The notes beneath the pieces were generated by a model. The model was not told where the DNA came from. It saw nothing but the letters and a program-made list of their open reading frames with translations, and searched no databases. This document shows, piece after piece, positions 37,482 to 45,727 of a stretch of 62,070 nt of DNA. How positions within the stretch are numbered: position 1 is the first letter of the stretch; every line of letters begins with the position of its first letter. The position numbers and the translations under genes are program-made. This stretch comes from a virus. The DNA lies in IMG/VR virus record IMGVR_UViG_3300034063_001003, positions 1 to 62,070 of that record, one strand, 5' to 3'.

Positions 37482-38993
37482 GTGGCAGATGCAACCGTTG
37501 CGTTCCAAGGATGGAATGCCTCCGGCGTAGGCTGGGGTGAAGACCCCTGGGGGGAAAGCCTTGCCAGCTTACCCACCGGGACAGGTCAGGTTGGGTCTGT
37601 AGCGATCTCGGCCGATGCCAACGTCACGCTGACGGGGGTATCGGCCTCGGCACTTCTGGGCCAGGTGACGGTCACGGGGGATGCTAATGTCCTGGTAACC
37701 GGTGTGCAGGCCTCCGGCGCGGTGGGAACCGTGGCCGTTACAGGGGACGCCAACGTCCTCCCGACGGGTGTGCAGGGCACGGGCGCGGTGGGAACCGTGG
37801 CCGTTACTGGGGACGCCAACGTCCTCCCGACGGGTGTTCAGGGCGCTGGCGCGGTCGGCACCGTTGTGGTGGCCGCCGATGCCAACGTCACGCTGACGGG
37901 GGTATCGGCCTCGGCACTTCTGGGCCAGGTGACGGTCACCGCGAATGCGGACGTCCCGGTCACCGGGGTGTCTGCTTCCGGCGCGGTGGGAACCGTGGCC
38001 GTTACAGGGGACGCCAACGTCCTCCCGACGGGTGTGCAGGGCACGGGTGCAGTCGGCACCGTCGTGGTGGCAGCCGATGCCAATGTCACGCTGACGGGGG
38101 TATCGGCCTCGGCACTTCTGGGCCAGGTGACGGTCACGGGGGACGCCAACGTCCTCCCGACGGGTGTGCAGGGCACGGGCGCGGTCGGCACCGTTGTGGT
38201 GGCAGCCGATGCCAATGTTACGCTGACGGGGGTATCGGCCTCGGCACTTCTGGGCCAGGTCACGGTAACCGTAACCGCCAACGCGGACGTGCTGGTCACC
38301 GGTGTCTCGGCCACGGGCCAGGTTGGCCAAGTGGCCATGACGGGCGACGCCAACGTCCTCCCGACGGGTGTGCAGGGCGCTGGCGCGGTCGGCACCGTCG
38401 TGGTGGCAGCCGATGCCAATGTGACGGTCACCGGCGTCCAGGGCACGATGCAACTGGGCCAGGTCACGGTAACCGCCAACGCGGACGTGCTGGTCACCGG
38501 TGTCTCGGCCACGGGCCAGGTTGGCCAAGTGGCCATGACGGGCGACGCCAACGTACTGGTCACCGGCGTGTCCGGAACCATGCAGTTGGGCAGCGTGACG
38601 ATTGCGGCCAATGCCGACGTCTACGTCTACGTCACTGGCGTGCAGGCGACCGGCCAGGTTGGCAGCGTTAGCACCACGGGCAATGCCAGTGTCACGTTGA
38701 CAGGTGTGTCCGCCTCAGGTGCCGTTGGCACCGTGGTCGTTGATGCGAGCGGCAATGTCAATGTCACGGGCTTGCAAGCAACCGCCAGTGTTGGCAGTGT
38801 CACCGTGGCAGCCAATGCCGACGTGTACCTTACGGGCGTGTCCGCTCAGGGGCAGGTCGGCTCGGTACTGGTCTGGGGCGTGATTGATGACAACCAGACC
38901 CCCAACTGGCAAAATGTGGATGACTCCCAAGCTGAAAATTGGGTGGTTGTCAATGACGGCAACACAGTGACCTGGACACGGGTCACGACGTAA
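37482..38993 (+). CDS. Repeat-built tail protein with 19 units of 22 residues
   Basis: It opens at GTG 37482 and encodes 503 residues: a Trp-rich head (FQGWNASGVGWGEDPWGE), then residues 38-459 as tandem 22-residue units of the form GxVxVxADANVxxTGVxAxGxV, and a Trp/Asn-rich end (PNWQNVDDSQAENWVVVNDG). The strand-turn rhythm suggests a beta-solenoid or fibrous rod. Units 11 and 16 are 24 residues long through a doubled VT or YV. It sits just before the S74 fibre, so it is likely a tail or head fibre. Confidence 0.75.
   Translation: MADATVAFQGWNASGVGWGEDPWGESLASLPTGTGQVGSVAISADANVTLTGVSASALLGQVTVTGDANVLVTGVQASGAVGTVAVTGDANVLPTGVQGTGAVGTVAVTGDANVLPTGVQGAGAVGTVVVAADANVTLTGVSASALLGQVTVTANADVPVTGVSASGAVGTVAVTGDANVLPTGVQGTGAVGTVVVAADANVTLTGVSASALLGQVTVTGDANVLPTGVQGTGAVGTVVVAADANVTLTGVSASALLGQVTVTVTANADVLVTGVSATGQVGQVAMTGDANVLPTGVQGAGAVGTVVVAADANVTVTGVQGTMQLGQVTVTANADVLVTGVSATGQVGQVAMTGDANVLVTGVSGTMQLGSVTIAANADVYVYVTGVQATGQVGSVSTTGNASVTLTGVSASGAVGTVVVDASGNVNVTGLQATASVGSVTVAANADVYLTGVSAQGQVGSVLVWGVIDDNQTPNWQNVDDSQAENWVVVNDGNTVTWTRVTT
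37593..38858 (+). repeat. 66-bp tandem coding repeat array (19 units)
   Basis: Nineteen units of 66 bp (two of 72 bp) encode the 22-residue repeat. Several units are nearly identical at DNA level, for example those encoding GTVVVAADANVTLTGVSASA, so the array should vary in number by recombination or slippage, and short-read assembly may have misjudged its length. Confidence 0.9.
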
Positions 38994-39004
38994 AGGAACT
39001 GAAG

Positions 39005-42000
39005 ATGCCAAGCACCTACTCCAGCAATCTAAAACTTGAGCTGATGGCCACGGGTGAAAACTCGGGTACCTGGGGCAACATCACCAATACCAACCTTGGC
39101 ACAGCAGTCGAGCAAGCTATCGTCGGCTACGGCAATCCGAATTACGCGTCTGATGCCAACCTGACGATCTCGATCACCAACAGCAACGCAGCGCAGGCCG
39201 CGCGTGCGCTGGTGCTCAACGTGACGTCCTCGCTGAGTCTGACGGGTACTCGCGAGCTGGTGGTCCCGACCATCGAGAAGCAGTACATCGTCCAGAACAA
39301 CACCACGGGCTCGCAGAGCATCACGGTGAAGACCTCGGCCGGCACCGGCATCACTGTGCCCAACGGCCGCAAGGCGCACCTATACGTGGATGGCACGAAC
39401 GTCATCCAGATGTTCGACTTCGTGGACATCAACGGCGGCACGATTGACGGCACGGCCATTGGTGGCAGCTCGGCTGCAGCAGGCTCGTTCACCACGCTTG
39501 GTGCTTCTGGTGCTGCGACCTTCAACGGCGCGGTGACCTTGGGTGATGCGGCAGCCGACAACATCACGTTCAACGGAACCATCACCTCACACCTACTCTT
39601 CACCGACAACACCTACGACATTGGCGCGAGCGGTGCGACGCGGCCCCGGAACCTGTTCTTGGCCGGCAACGCGACGGTAGGCGGCAACCTGAGCGTCGGC
39701 GGCACGCTGACCTTGACGGGCGGCGTGAACCTGAACGGTAACGTGACCGTGGGCGACAGCTCGGCGGACACGCTGACGATCAACGCCACGATCACGAGCA
39801 ACCTGCTGTTCACCGACAACACCTACGACATCGGTGCCAGTGGCGCGACGCGCCCGCGCAACCTGTTCCTGGCCGGCAACGCGACCATCGGTGGCAACAC
39901 CACGATGACCGGCACGCTGACCGTGGACAGCACGACCGATTCCAGCAGCACGACCACCGGCTCGATCCAAACGGACGGTGGCCTGGGCGTGGCTAAGGCA
40001 CTGTACGTCGGTACCACGGCCAACATTGCAGGGGCCGTGACCCTTTCAGGCGGCACCGCCAACGGCGTGGCCTACCTCAACGGCAGCAAAGTCCTGACCA
40101 CTGGGTCTGCGCTGACGTTTGATGGGACGAATCTTGCCACGACCGGGACGGCTAGCGCAACGAAACTGATCCCGACCGGCGGCACGGCAACCGGCAACGG
40201 GATGTATCTGCCTTCGGCCAATACGCTTGGGTTCAGCACGAACGGCGTGTTGAATATGTCGCTCGACTCCTCCGGCAACCTAGGCCTGGGGGTGACGCCG
40301 AGTGCTTGGTATCCCGCTGTTTACACGGTGATGGATGTTGGTGCGGCATCATCCTTTGGAGGTTTTGCCTCTGGCGCATCTGGCGATGAGTTGTCTTTCA
40401 TGGCAACAAATACCTTTTTTAACAGTTCTAATAATCCAATTTATAAGGCAAACGGATTAGCGTCAAATTACCGTCAGTTCAATGGCGTTCACCAATGGTT
40501 CAACGCCCCCTCCGGCACCGCAGGCAATGCGATCACCTTCACGCAGGCGATGACGCTGGATGCGAGTGGGAATTTGGGTATTGGCATTACAATCCCGACT
40601 GTTAAATTGGATGTTCAAGCAGCTAATGTCGCAGCAACTGGTGATGCTACTCCACTAAGACTTTATCAAGATGGGGATGGCGGTGTCGCAATGCTGTTTA
40701 CAAACAACGTATCCAATTTGGTGCGTCTTGCTGGAACAGTAACGTCAGGTGGTGCTGGCACAAACGATGGTGTATTTACCATTCAAACTGCATCAGAGGG
40801 GACATTGGCCGAACGTATGCGCCTCGACTCCTCCGGCAACCTGGGTATTGGGACGAGTTCGCCTTCAAGCGGCTCAAACCCCGGCAAATTGGCGGTTCAG
40901 TCAACACAAGACTTTGGTATTTCAATTTACAGAAGTGCCACAAGCCCTTCGCAGATTGCTTTCTTGGACAACAACAATAGCTGTGCCATCGGAACAGACG
41001 GCAACAGCAATATGGTGTTTCTCAACAACAGCAGAACCACCGAACGCATGCGCCTCGACTCTTCAGGCAACCTGGGTATTGGGACGAGTTCGCCAGCTTA
41101 TAAGTTGGATGTTAGCGGAAGTGCGTTTGCGTCTAACTGGTATGGCCCTCAAACAGCATTTACTGTCGGAACGGTAGGTGGCGGCGTTGGTCTTATTGGC
41201 TACGGGTCAACTGGGGTAGGCGGATTAACAAACACACTGCTGTTTCAAGCTAATGGCGAAAAGATGCGCCTCGACTCCTCCGGCAACCTGGGCCTGGGGG
41301 TGACGCCGAGTGCTTGGCGCTCTGTTTTTAGGGCTTCACAGATTGGTCTTGGTGGCGCGGTTGCAGCCAGGACAGACAACAGCGCAATAAACCTGTCATC
41401 CAACTGGTATGAAGACAGCGGCGGCACGGACCGCTACATCAACACCGCCGCAGCTACGCGCTATCTACAGTTCAGCGGCGCACACTCTTGGTACACCGCC
41501 GCTTCCGGCACCGCAGGCAACGCGATCACGTTCACGCAGGCGATGACGCTGAATGCGAGTGGGAGACTGCAACTTGGAGCAACAGTCCCCGGTACATTTG
41601 ATATGGCTATTTTGTCCGGCACAGATGCAACGGCAAACGATTTAACTTTGTATGGTCCGTCTACGGCTCAAATCCGTTTGCAGTTTTCCCGTTCTGGTGG
41701 AACTGGTCGCGGCGAAGTTGGCTATGATATGGCTAACGATGTTATGCGCTTTGTGACTTCCGGCTCCGAACGCGCCCGCATCACGAGCGGGGGGAAAATG
41801 CTGGTTGGGACAACTAGCACATCTGGCACCCTTACTGTTGATGGTGTTGATGCGGTTTCAACGGGTAGCGCAAACACCTATGCAATAACCTGCGGTAACG
41901 ATGCCGCAGATGCGCTTGCTTTTGGTTCTGATGCTTCATTTGCTTTTATGCAAAGTTTTGGAAGCAGGGCATTAGTTATTAATTTCCAAGGTAACGAAGT

Positions 42001-42403
42001 CCGTGTTGCCGGTAGTACCGACCAAGGCGCTTACAACCTGCAAGTCAACGGCACAGGCGTGTGGGGCGCTGGCGCATACGTTAATGGCTCCGACGAGCGC
42101 CTGAAAGAAGACATCGCCACTATTGACGCTGCGCTTGATGTTGTCACTTCTTTGCGGCCTGTCACGTTCCGCTACAAAGAAGCGTACAGCAAAGACCAAA
42201 GCATTCAGCCCGGATTTATCGCGCAGGAACTTCAGGCCGCAATGGCTGGTAAGTCGTATCTTGGCGGCATCGTGCAAGAGGGGCCGCAACATCTGAATGT
42301 TGCATATCAATCCTTAATCCCACTTCTGACCAAAGCCATCCAAGAGCAGCAAGCTCTCATCCAAACCCTGACCGCCCGTGTGGCACAACTTGAAGGAAAG
42401 TAA
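39005..42403 (+). CDS. Tail fibre/spike with C-terminal S74 intramolecular chaperone
   Basis: The 1132-residue protein has an N-terminal virion-binding part, then long Gly/Thr/Ser/Asn-rich beta repeats including a duplicated block (LLFTDNTYDIGASGATRPRN) and several copies of RLDSSGNLGIGTSSP. The end is a Peptidase S74 domain: GSDERLKEDIATID with candidate nucleophile S1029, then VTSLRPVTFRYK, FIAQELQ and a trimeric coiled coil. In this family the domain trimerises the fibre and then cuts itself off. It is the best host-range candidate here. Confidence 0.9.
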   Translation: MPSTYSSNLKLELMATGENSGTWGNITNTNLGTAVEQAIVGYGNPNYASDANLTISITNSNAAQAARALVLNVTSSLSLTGTRELVVPTIEKQYIVQNNTTGSQSITVKTSAGTGITVPNGRKAHLYVDGTNVIQMFDFVDINGGTIDGTAIGGSSAAAGSFTTLGASGAATFNGAVTLGDAAADNITFNGTITSHLLFTDNTYDIGASGATRPRNLFLAGNATVGGNLSVGGTLTLTGGVNLNGNVTVGDSSADTLTINATITSNLLFTDNTYDIGASGATRPRNLFLAGNATIGGNTTMTGTLTVDSTTDSSSTTTGSIQTDGGLGVAKALYVGTTANIAGAVTLSGGTANGVAYLNGSKVLTTGSALTFDGTNLATTGTASATKLIPTGGTATGNGMYLPSANTLGFSTNGVLNMSLDSSGNLGLGVTPSAWYPAVYTVMDVGAASSFGGFASGASGDELSFMATNTFFNSSNNPIYKANGLASNYRQFNGVHQWFNAPSGTAGNAITFTQAMTLDASGNLGIGITIPTVKLDVQAANVAATGDATPLRLYQDGDGGVAMLFTNNVSNLVRLAGTVTSGGAGTNDGVFTIQTASEGTLAERMRLDSSGNLGIGTSSPSSGSNPGKLAVQSTQDFGISIYRSATSPSQIAFLDNNNSCAIGTDGNSNMVFLNNSRTTERMRLDSSGNLGIGTSSPAYKLDVSGSAFASNWYGPQTAFTVGTVGGGVGLIGYGSTGVGGLTNTLLFQANGEKMRLDSSGNLGLGVTPSAWRSVFRASQIGLGGAVAARTDNSAINLSSNWYEDSGGTDRYINTAAATRYLQFSGAHSWYTAASGTAGNAITFTQAMTLNASGRLQLGATVPGTFDMAILSGTDATANDLTLYGPSTAQIRLQFSRSGGTGRGEVGYDMANDVMRFVTSGSERARITSGGKMLVGTTSTSGTLTVDGVDAVSTGSANTYAITCGNDAADALAFGSDASFAFMQSFGSRALVINFQGNEVRVAGSTDQGAYNLQVNGTGVWGAGAYVNGSDERLKEDIATIDAALDVVTSLRPVTFRYKEAYSKDQSIQPGFIAQELQAAMAGKSYLGGIVQEGPQHLNVAYQSLIPLLTKAIQEQQALIQTLTARVAQLEGK

Positions 42404-42406
42404 ATC

Positions 42407-42727
42407 ATGACTACTATCACATGGACAATCACTGCGATGGACTGCTATCCGCAAGAGGGTGGCAACACCGATGTCGTGTTCAATGTCCACTGGACATGCG
42501 CTGGCACTGACGGCACATACAACGCCTCTGTGTACTCCACCTGTGCTGTTCCCGCGCCGACTGGCTCCGCCTTCACGCCCTACGCCAACCTGACTCAAGA
42601 GCAAGTCTTGGGCTGGATTTGGGCTGACGGGGTGGACAAAGCAGTCACAGAAGCTGCCGTGCAGCAGCAGATCAACAACCAGATCAACCCTCCGGTGGTT
42701 ACGCCCCCGCTGCCTTGGGCGGCATAA
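42407..42727 (+). CDS. Small protein following the tail fibre (DUF7936-like)
   Basis: The 106-residue product starts ITWTITAMDCYPQEGGNTDV and continues VVFNVHWTCAGTDGTYNASV, then LTQEQVLGWIWADGVDKAVT and ends with proline-rich PPVVTPPLPW. The WxIxxMDCYPQ...GxxdVVxxVhW pattern recurs after phage tail fibre genes. It may cap or chaperone the fibre. It starts four bases after the fibre stop region with GAAGGAAAG. Confidence 0.75.
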   Translation: MTTITWTITAMDCYPQEGGNTDVVFNVHWTCAGTDGTYNASVYSTCAVPAPTGSAFTPYANLTQEQVLGWIWADGVDKAVTEAAVQQQINNQINPPVVTPPLPWAA

Positions 42728-42779
42728 TGCGTATGGGGTTCCATCGCTGCCCCATCTCAGCGATGCTTTGGAGATATCC

Positions 42780-42965
42780 ATGAATGACGAAGTGAAAGTG
42801 TCCCTGCCCCTCATCAACGGCATCCTGGGCTACCTGGGTACGCGCCCCTACGGCGAAGTGTTCCAGTTGGTCAATGCCATCCACGGTGAAGTGCAGCCAC
42901 AAATCCCGATGCCCGAGATGGCAAAGACCGATGAAGCTGCAAAGCCCGTCACGGACGCTGCCTGA
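42780..42965 (+). CDS. Small protein after the fibre (61 residues)
   Basis: I use ATG 42780 with GGAG upstream. The product reads VKVSLPLINGILGYLGTRPY with GEVFQLVNAIHGEVQPQI, a pattern seen in small phage proteins near fibre and lysis genes. It is probably helical. The next gene starts within it. Function unknown. Confidence 0.65.
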   Translation: MNDEVKVSLPLINGILGYLGTRPYGEVFQLVNAIHGEVQPQIPMPEMAKTDEAAKPVTDAA

Positions 42966-43143
42966 CGGCAGTATCGAGCCCGCACACGCCATAGAGGTCC
43001 TCTGTGGCGCGTGTGGCTACGACCTCGACCAGGCCGAGTTGGATGCAGACGCCTGCTCCGACTGCGGCCAGCCACTGAACCTCGCCCGTTCGGTGGCCAT
43101 TGAGATCACGACGGTTCCTGCTGCATCGGGGGCCACGATGTAA
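42931..43143 (+). CDS. Small zinc-ribbon protein (70 residues)
   Basis: The second half contains CGACGYDL and, 14 residues on, CSDCGQPLNLA, a two-knuckle zinc ribbon. I choose ATG 42931 as start; an earlier one would overlap the preceding gene more. It is encoded between fibre and lysis genes and could be a small regulator or assembly factor. Confidence 0.55.
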   Translation: MKLQSPSRTLPDGSIEPAHAIEVLCGACGYDLDQAELDADACSDCGQPLNLARSVAIEITTVPAASGATM

Positions 43144-43153
43144 TCAGGAAGCC

Positions 43154-43633
43154 ATGATTGATCCAATCACCGCCCTTGCTGCCGTCTCTTCTGCGGTCAA
43201 CCTGGTCAAAAAGGCCGTCAAGACTGTGCAGGATGTGCAGTCATTGGGGCCTGTTCTAGGCCAGTATTTCGACGCCAAGGCCCAGGCCATTGAGGTCGTT
43301 GAAAAGGCTAAAACCGGTGGATTTAAGGGGTCGGCACTTGGCAAGGCATTGGAGCTGGAGCTTGCATTGGAGCAGGCGCGGGAGTTTGAGGAGCAGGTGA
43401 AGATGCTCTTCTTTCAGTCGAACAAGATGGACGTCTGGATGCGCATCACGGCCAGGGCCAAGCAGATGGAGGCCGATGCCGCCCGTGCTGAAGGCAAACG
43501 CAAAGCAGAGGCAAAGCGCAGACAAGCAGAAATCGACGATATGTTCTTGATCGGCATTGCGGTGCTGACCGCTGTGTTTGTTCTAGGAATCACCTTTTAC
43601 TTTGTGGTTAATGCGCTGCAACATCAGCTATGA
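43154..43633 (+). CDS. Coiled-coil protein with C-terminal membrane helix
   Basis: The 159-residue protein starts MIDPITALAAVSSAVNLVKK. It has a long charged helix (LELELALEQAREFEEQVKML, KQMEADAARAEGKRKAEAKR) and ends in one transmembrane span (MFLIGIAVLTAVFVLGITFY). The MIDPITA start is shared with a family encoded near fibre and lysis genes in marine and freshwater phages. It may be a lysis accessory or be ejected to the membrane. Role unknown. Confidence 0.7.
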   Translation: MIDPITALAAVSSAVNLVKKAVKTVQDVQSLGPVLGQYFDAKAQAIEVVEKAKTGGFKGSALGKALELELALEQAREFEEQVKMLFFQSNKMDVWMRITARAKQMEADAARAEGKRKAEAKRRQAEIDDMFLIGIAVLTAVFVLGITFYFVVNALQHQL

Positions 43634-44244
43634 CCGAAAAGCTCAACGCCAACACCACCCTCGACAAGGTTTTGGGGTATGTGGACTCACCGTTCAAGCT
43701 GTTTGCGGTGATCCTGATGGCGGTGTTTGCGTTTGCCGGCTACGCTTTGTACGAGAGCCAGGAATTTATCCGCGACGCCTATAAGGAGTCGCAGAAGCTG
43801 CCGGAGATACGAACAGACCGGGCCGATGACGCAGCAACGATGCTGTTCAAGCAAACTGGTGCAACGGTGGTGGCGGTCTTCAAAGTCAACCCGCTGTTCA
43901 ACTCTCGGACGCTCTACAGAGCCTACACCAAAGATGGGCGAGACAAGACAATTGAGGATATTGACGTTGGCCTGTTCACGCATAACTCGTCGAATAACGC
44001 GGACGTTGTCAAGCTGATGACCAACGAGATTCCATGCGGCGAGTATCGTTACGCTCAATCAGAGGTTGGGCTTTGGTATCTTGAGAAGGGCGTGACGTAC
44101 ACCTGCCGGGTAAGCGTCCCGCCGGACTCGCATCGTTTCGTGGGACAGGTTACAGTTGGCTGGGCAGCGCAGCCGGCAAACCTAGAGCAGACAAAATTCA
44201 TGCTGGAGATTGCCAGCGCGATGTTAACTAAAAGGGGTGGGTAA
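43630..44244 (+). CDS. Membrane-anchored periplasmic protein of the lysis region
   Basis: The 204-residue protein has a short cytoplasmic start and one N-terminal membrane helix (LFAVILMAVFAFAGYALYES). A soluble, presumably periplasmic domain follows with two cysteines (IPCGEYRY, VTYTCRVSVPP) that could form a disulfide. The architecture would suit a lysis control or spanin-like protein. No family recognised. Its ATG overlaps the upstream stop and its end overlaps the holin start. Confidence 0.65.
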   Translation: MTEKLNANTTLDKVLGYVDSPFKLFAVILMAVFAFAGYALYESQEFIRDAYKESQKLPEIRTDRADDAATMLFKQTGATVVAVFKVNPLFNSRTLYRAYTKDGRDKTIEDIDVGLFTHNSSNNADVVKLMTNEIPCGEYRYAQSEVGLWYLEKGVTYTCRVSVPPDSHRFVGQVTVGWAAQPANLEQTKFMLEIASAMLTKRGG

Positions 44245-44747
44245 TGCTTTCACTGATTTCGACTCTCGGCGGCCTGCTGATCAGCGGCCTGCCCAAACTG
44301 CTTGAGTTCTTTCAGAACAAGAGCGACCAGAAGCACGAGCTTGCCCTTGCGCGGCTCCAGAACGAGCGGGAGTTGGCCTTGGCAGCCCAGGGCTACGCCG
44401 CCCAGCAGAAGATTGAGGAAATCCGCACGGATCAGGTCATGATGCAGACCGAGGCGCAGATGACTGAGGCCGCGCTCAAGCATGACGAGCAGGTGCTGGA
44501 GAAGGCCCACAAATGGGTCGCCAGCTACGTCGGCACGGTGCGCCCGACCGTGACCTACATCTTCGTGATTGAGCTTGTCCTGATTAACGCCTTCATGGCG
44601 GTGTACCTGTGGAACCACCCGACACTGATTACCAGCATCGACGATGTGGTCAAGTACAGCAGCTTGATTTTCTCCAGCGACGAGATGGCCATGCTGGGCG
44701 CTGTGGTTGGGTACTGGTTTGGGACAAGGGGATGGGCCAAGAAATGA
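44244..44747 (+). CDS. Holin (3TM-type holin superfamily)
   Basis: The 167-residue protein has a hydrophobic N-terminal segment (LISTLGGLLISGLPKLLEFF) and a long charged helix (KHELALARLQNERELALAAQ). Two membrane spans follow (TYIFVIELVLINAFMAVYLW, MAMLGAVVGYWFGTR). This fits the Holin_3TM family encoded directly before endolysins. It would permeabilise the inner membrane at the end of infection. The stop overlaps the lysozyme start. Confidence 0.8.
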   Translation: MLSLISTLGGLLISGLPKLLEFFQNKSDQKHELALARLQNERELALAAQGYAAQQKIEEIRTDQVMMQTEAQMTEAALKHDEQVLEKAHKWVASYVGTVRPTVTYIFVIELVLINAFMAVYLWNHPTLITSIDDVVKYSSLIFSSDEMAMLGAVVGYWFGTRGWAKK

Positions 44748-45277
44748 TTGGTCTGTACGCTAAACTGAGCAAGGTCGGTGCTGACTTGATGCACAAGTAC
44801 GAGGGGTACAGAACCCGCCCGTACCTGTGCCCGGCGCACATTTGGACCATTGGCTACGGCCATGTGCTTTACCAAGAGCAGATCAGGCTCCCGATGTTCC
44901 GGCCAGAAGGGAAGACCAAAGCCGACATTCCTATGATTCGCAGTGAGTATCCGCTCAAGCCGGAGGACAATCGTGTCTGGACAAAGCAGGAAATTGACGA
45001 ACTATTCGCGCAGGATGTCGCGTCTTTTGAACGTGGTGTTCTTCGACTTGTTCCCGGCAGTGCTAGCCGTCAAGGCCGCTTTGACGCTCTGGTCAGTATT
45101 TCCTTCAATTTTGGGTTAGGTAACCTCCAGCGCAGCTCTATCCGTATCAAGGCAAATCGCGGAGAATGGGAGGGGGCGGCAGATGCCTTCCTGCTTTGGA
45201 ACAAGGGCGGAGGCAAGGTGTTGCCGGGCCTGGAGCGCCGTCGCAAAGACGAGCGCGCTCTCTTTTTGTCGACCTGA
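44744..45277 (+). CDS. Endolysin: GH24 (T4-type) lysozyme
   Basis: The 177-residue protein shows the GH24 signature KYEGYRTRPYLCPAHIWTIGYGH with catalytic E20 and T35; the middle residue, Asp20 in T4 lysozyme, is Cys29 here, a variant known in this family. The C-terminal FNFGLGNLQRSS, LLWNKGGGKVLPGLERRRKD and ERALF complete it. There is no signal or SAR helix, so it needs the holin for export to peptidoglycan. Confidence 0.93.
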   Translation: MIGLYAKLSKVGADLMHKYEGYRTRPYLCPAHIWTIGYGHVLYQEQIRLPMFRPEGKTKADIPMIRSEYPLKPEDNRVWTKQEIDELFAQDVASFERGVLRLVPGSASRQGRFDALVSISFNFGLGNLQRSSIRIKANRGEWEGAADAFLLWNKGGGKVLPGLERRRKDERALFLST

Positions 45278-45291
45278 CCGAGGAGCTTAAA

Positions 45292-45489
45292 ATGCCCACT
45301 AAGAAACCTGCAACCAAGTCCAAAGTCAACGCCGCTGGCAACTACACCAAGCCCGAGATGCGCAAGCGGATCGTGAGCCAGGTTAAGGCAGCGGCCACGC
45401 AGGGCACTGGCGCGGGGCAGTGGTCCGCAAGAAAAGCTCAACTTGTCGCCAAGAAGTACAAGGCCGCAGGCGGCGGGTACAGAGACTGA
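45292..45489 (+). CDS. Small basic protein (DUF5872-like)
   Basis: The 65-residue lysine-rich product has YTKPEMRKRIVSQVKAAATQ with GAGQWSARKAQLVAKKYKAA, GGGY, the pattern of DUF5872-type phage proteins. GAGGAGC precedes the ATG. It is one of six small basic proteins scattered in the late region and probably binds DNA or packs with it. Confidence 0.75.
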   Translation: MPTKKPATKSKVNAAGNYTKPEMRKRIVSQVKAAATQGTGAGQWSARKAQLVAKKYKAAGGGYRD

Positions 45490-45490
45490 C

Positions 45491-45724
45491 ATGAAGGCTC
45501 CTCAAAAAAGCCTCAAGGACTGGGGCGACCAAAAATGGCGCACCAAGAGCGGCAAAAAGTCGTCCGAAACGGGCGAAAGATACCTGCCTGAGTCCGCGAT
45601 CAAAGGCCTGAGCGCTGCGGAGTACGCTGCAACAACCCGCGCAAAACGCGCGGGCAAAAAGGCCGGCAAACAGTTCGTGGCGCAGCCTAAAAAAATAGCC
45701 AAAAAAACCGCAGGGTACAGGTAA
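45491..45724 (+). CDS. Small basic protein (KSLKDWGDQKWRTKSG family)
   Basis: The 77-residue product reads KSLKDWGDQKWRTKSGKKSS, ETGERYLPESAIKGLSAAEY, then AATTRAKRAGKKAGKQFVAQ. This pattern is highly conserved in unrelated phages, often beside the DUF5872-like gene, as here. It is strongly basic. The start follows the preceding stop by one base. Virion or nucleoid function is likely but untested. Confidence 0.75.
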   Translation: MKAPQKSLKDWGDQKWRTKSGKKSSETGERYLPESAIKGLSAAEYAATTRAKRAGKKAGKQFVAQPKKIAKKTAGYR

Positions 45725-45727
45725 GCC

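Noticed and set aside
37593-38858. Regular repeat array considered as a CRISPR
   Set aside because: The 66-bp units are all coding in one frame with no unique spacers and encode a 22-residue structural repeat.
37482-42403. Variable fibre region considered as a diversity-generating retroelement target
   Set aside because: I see no reverse transcriptase, no template/variable repeat pair and no C-type lectin end in the fibre gene.
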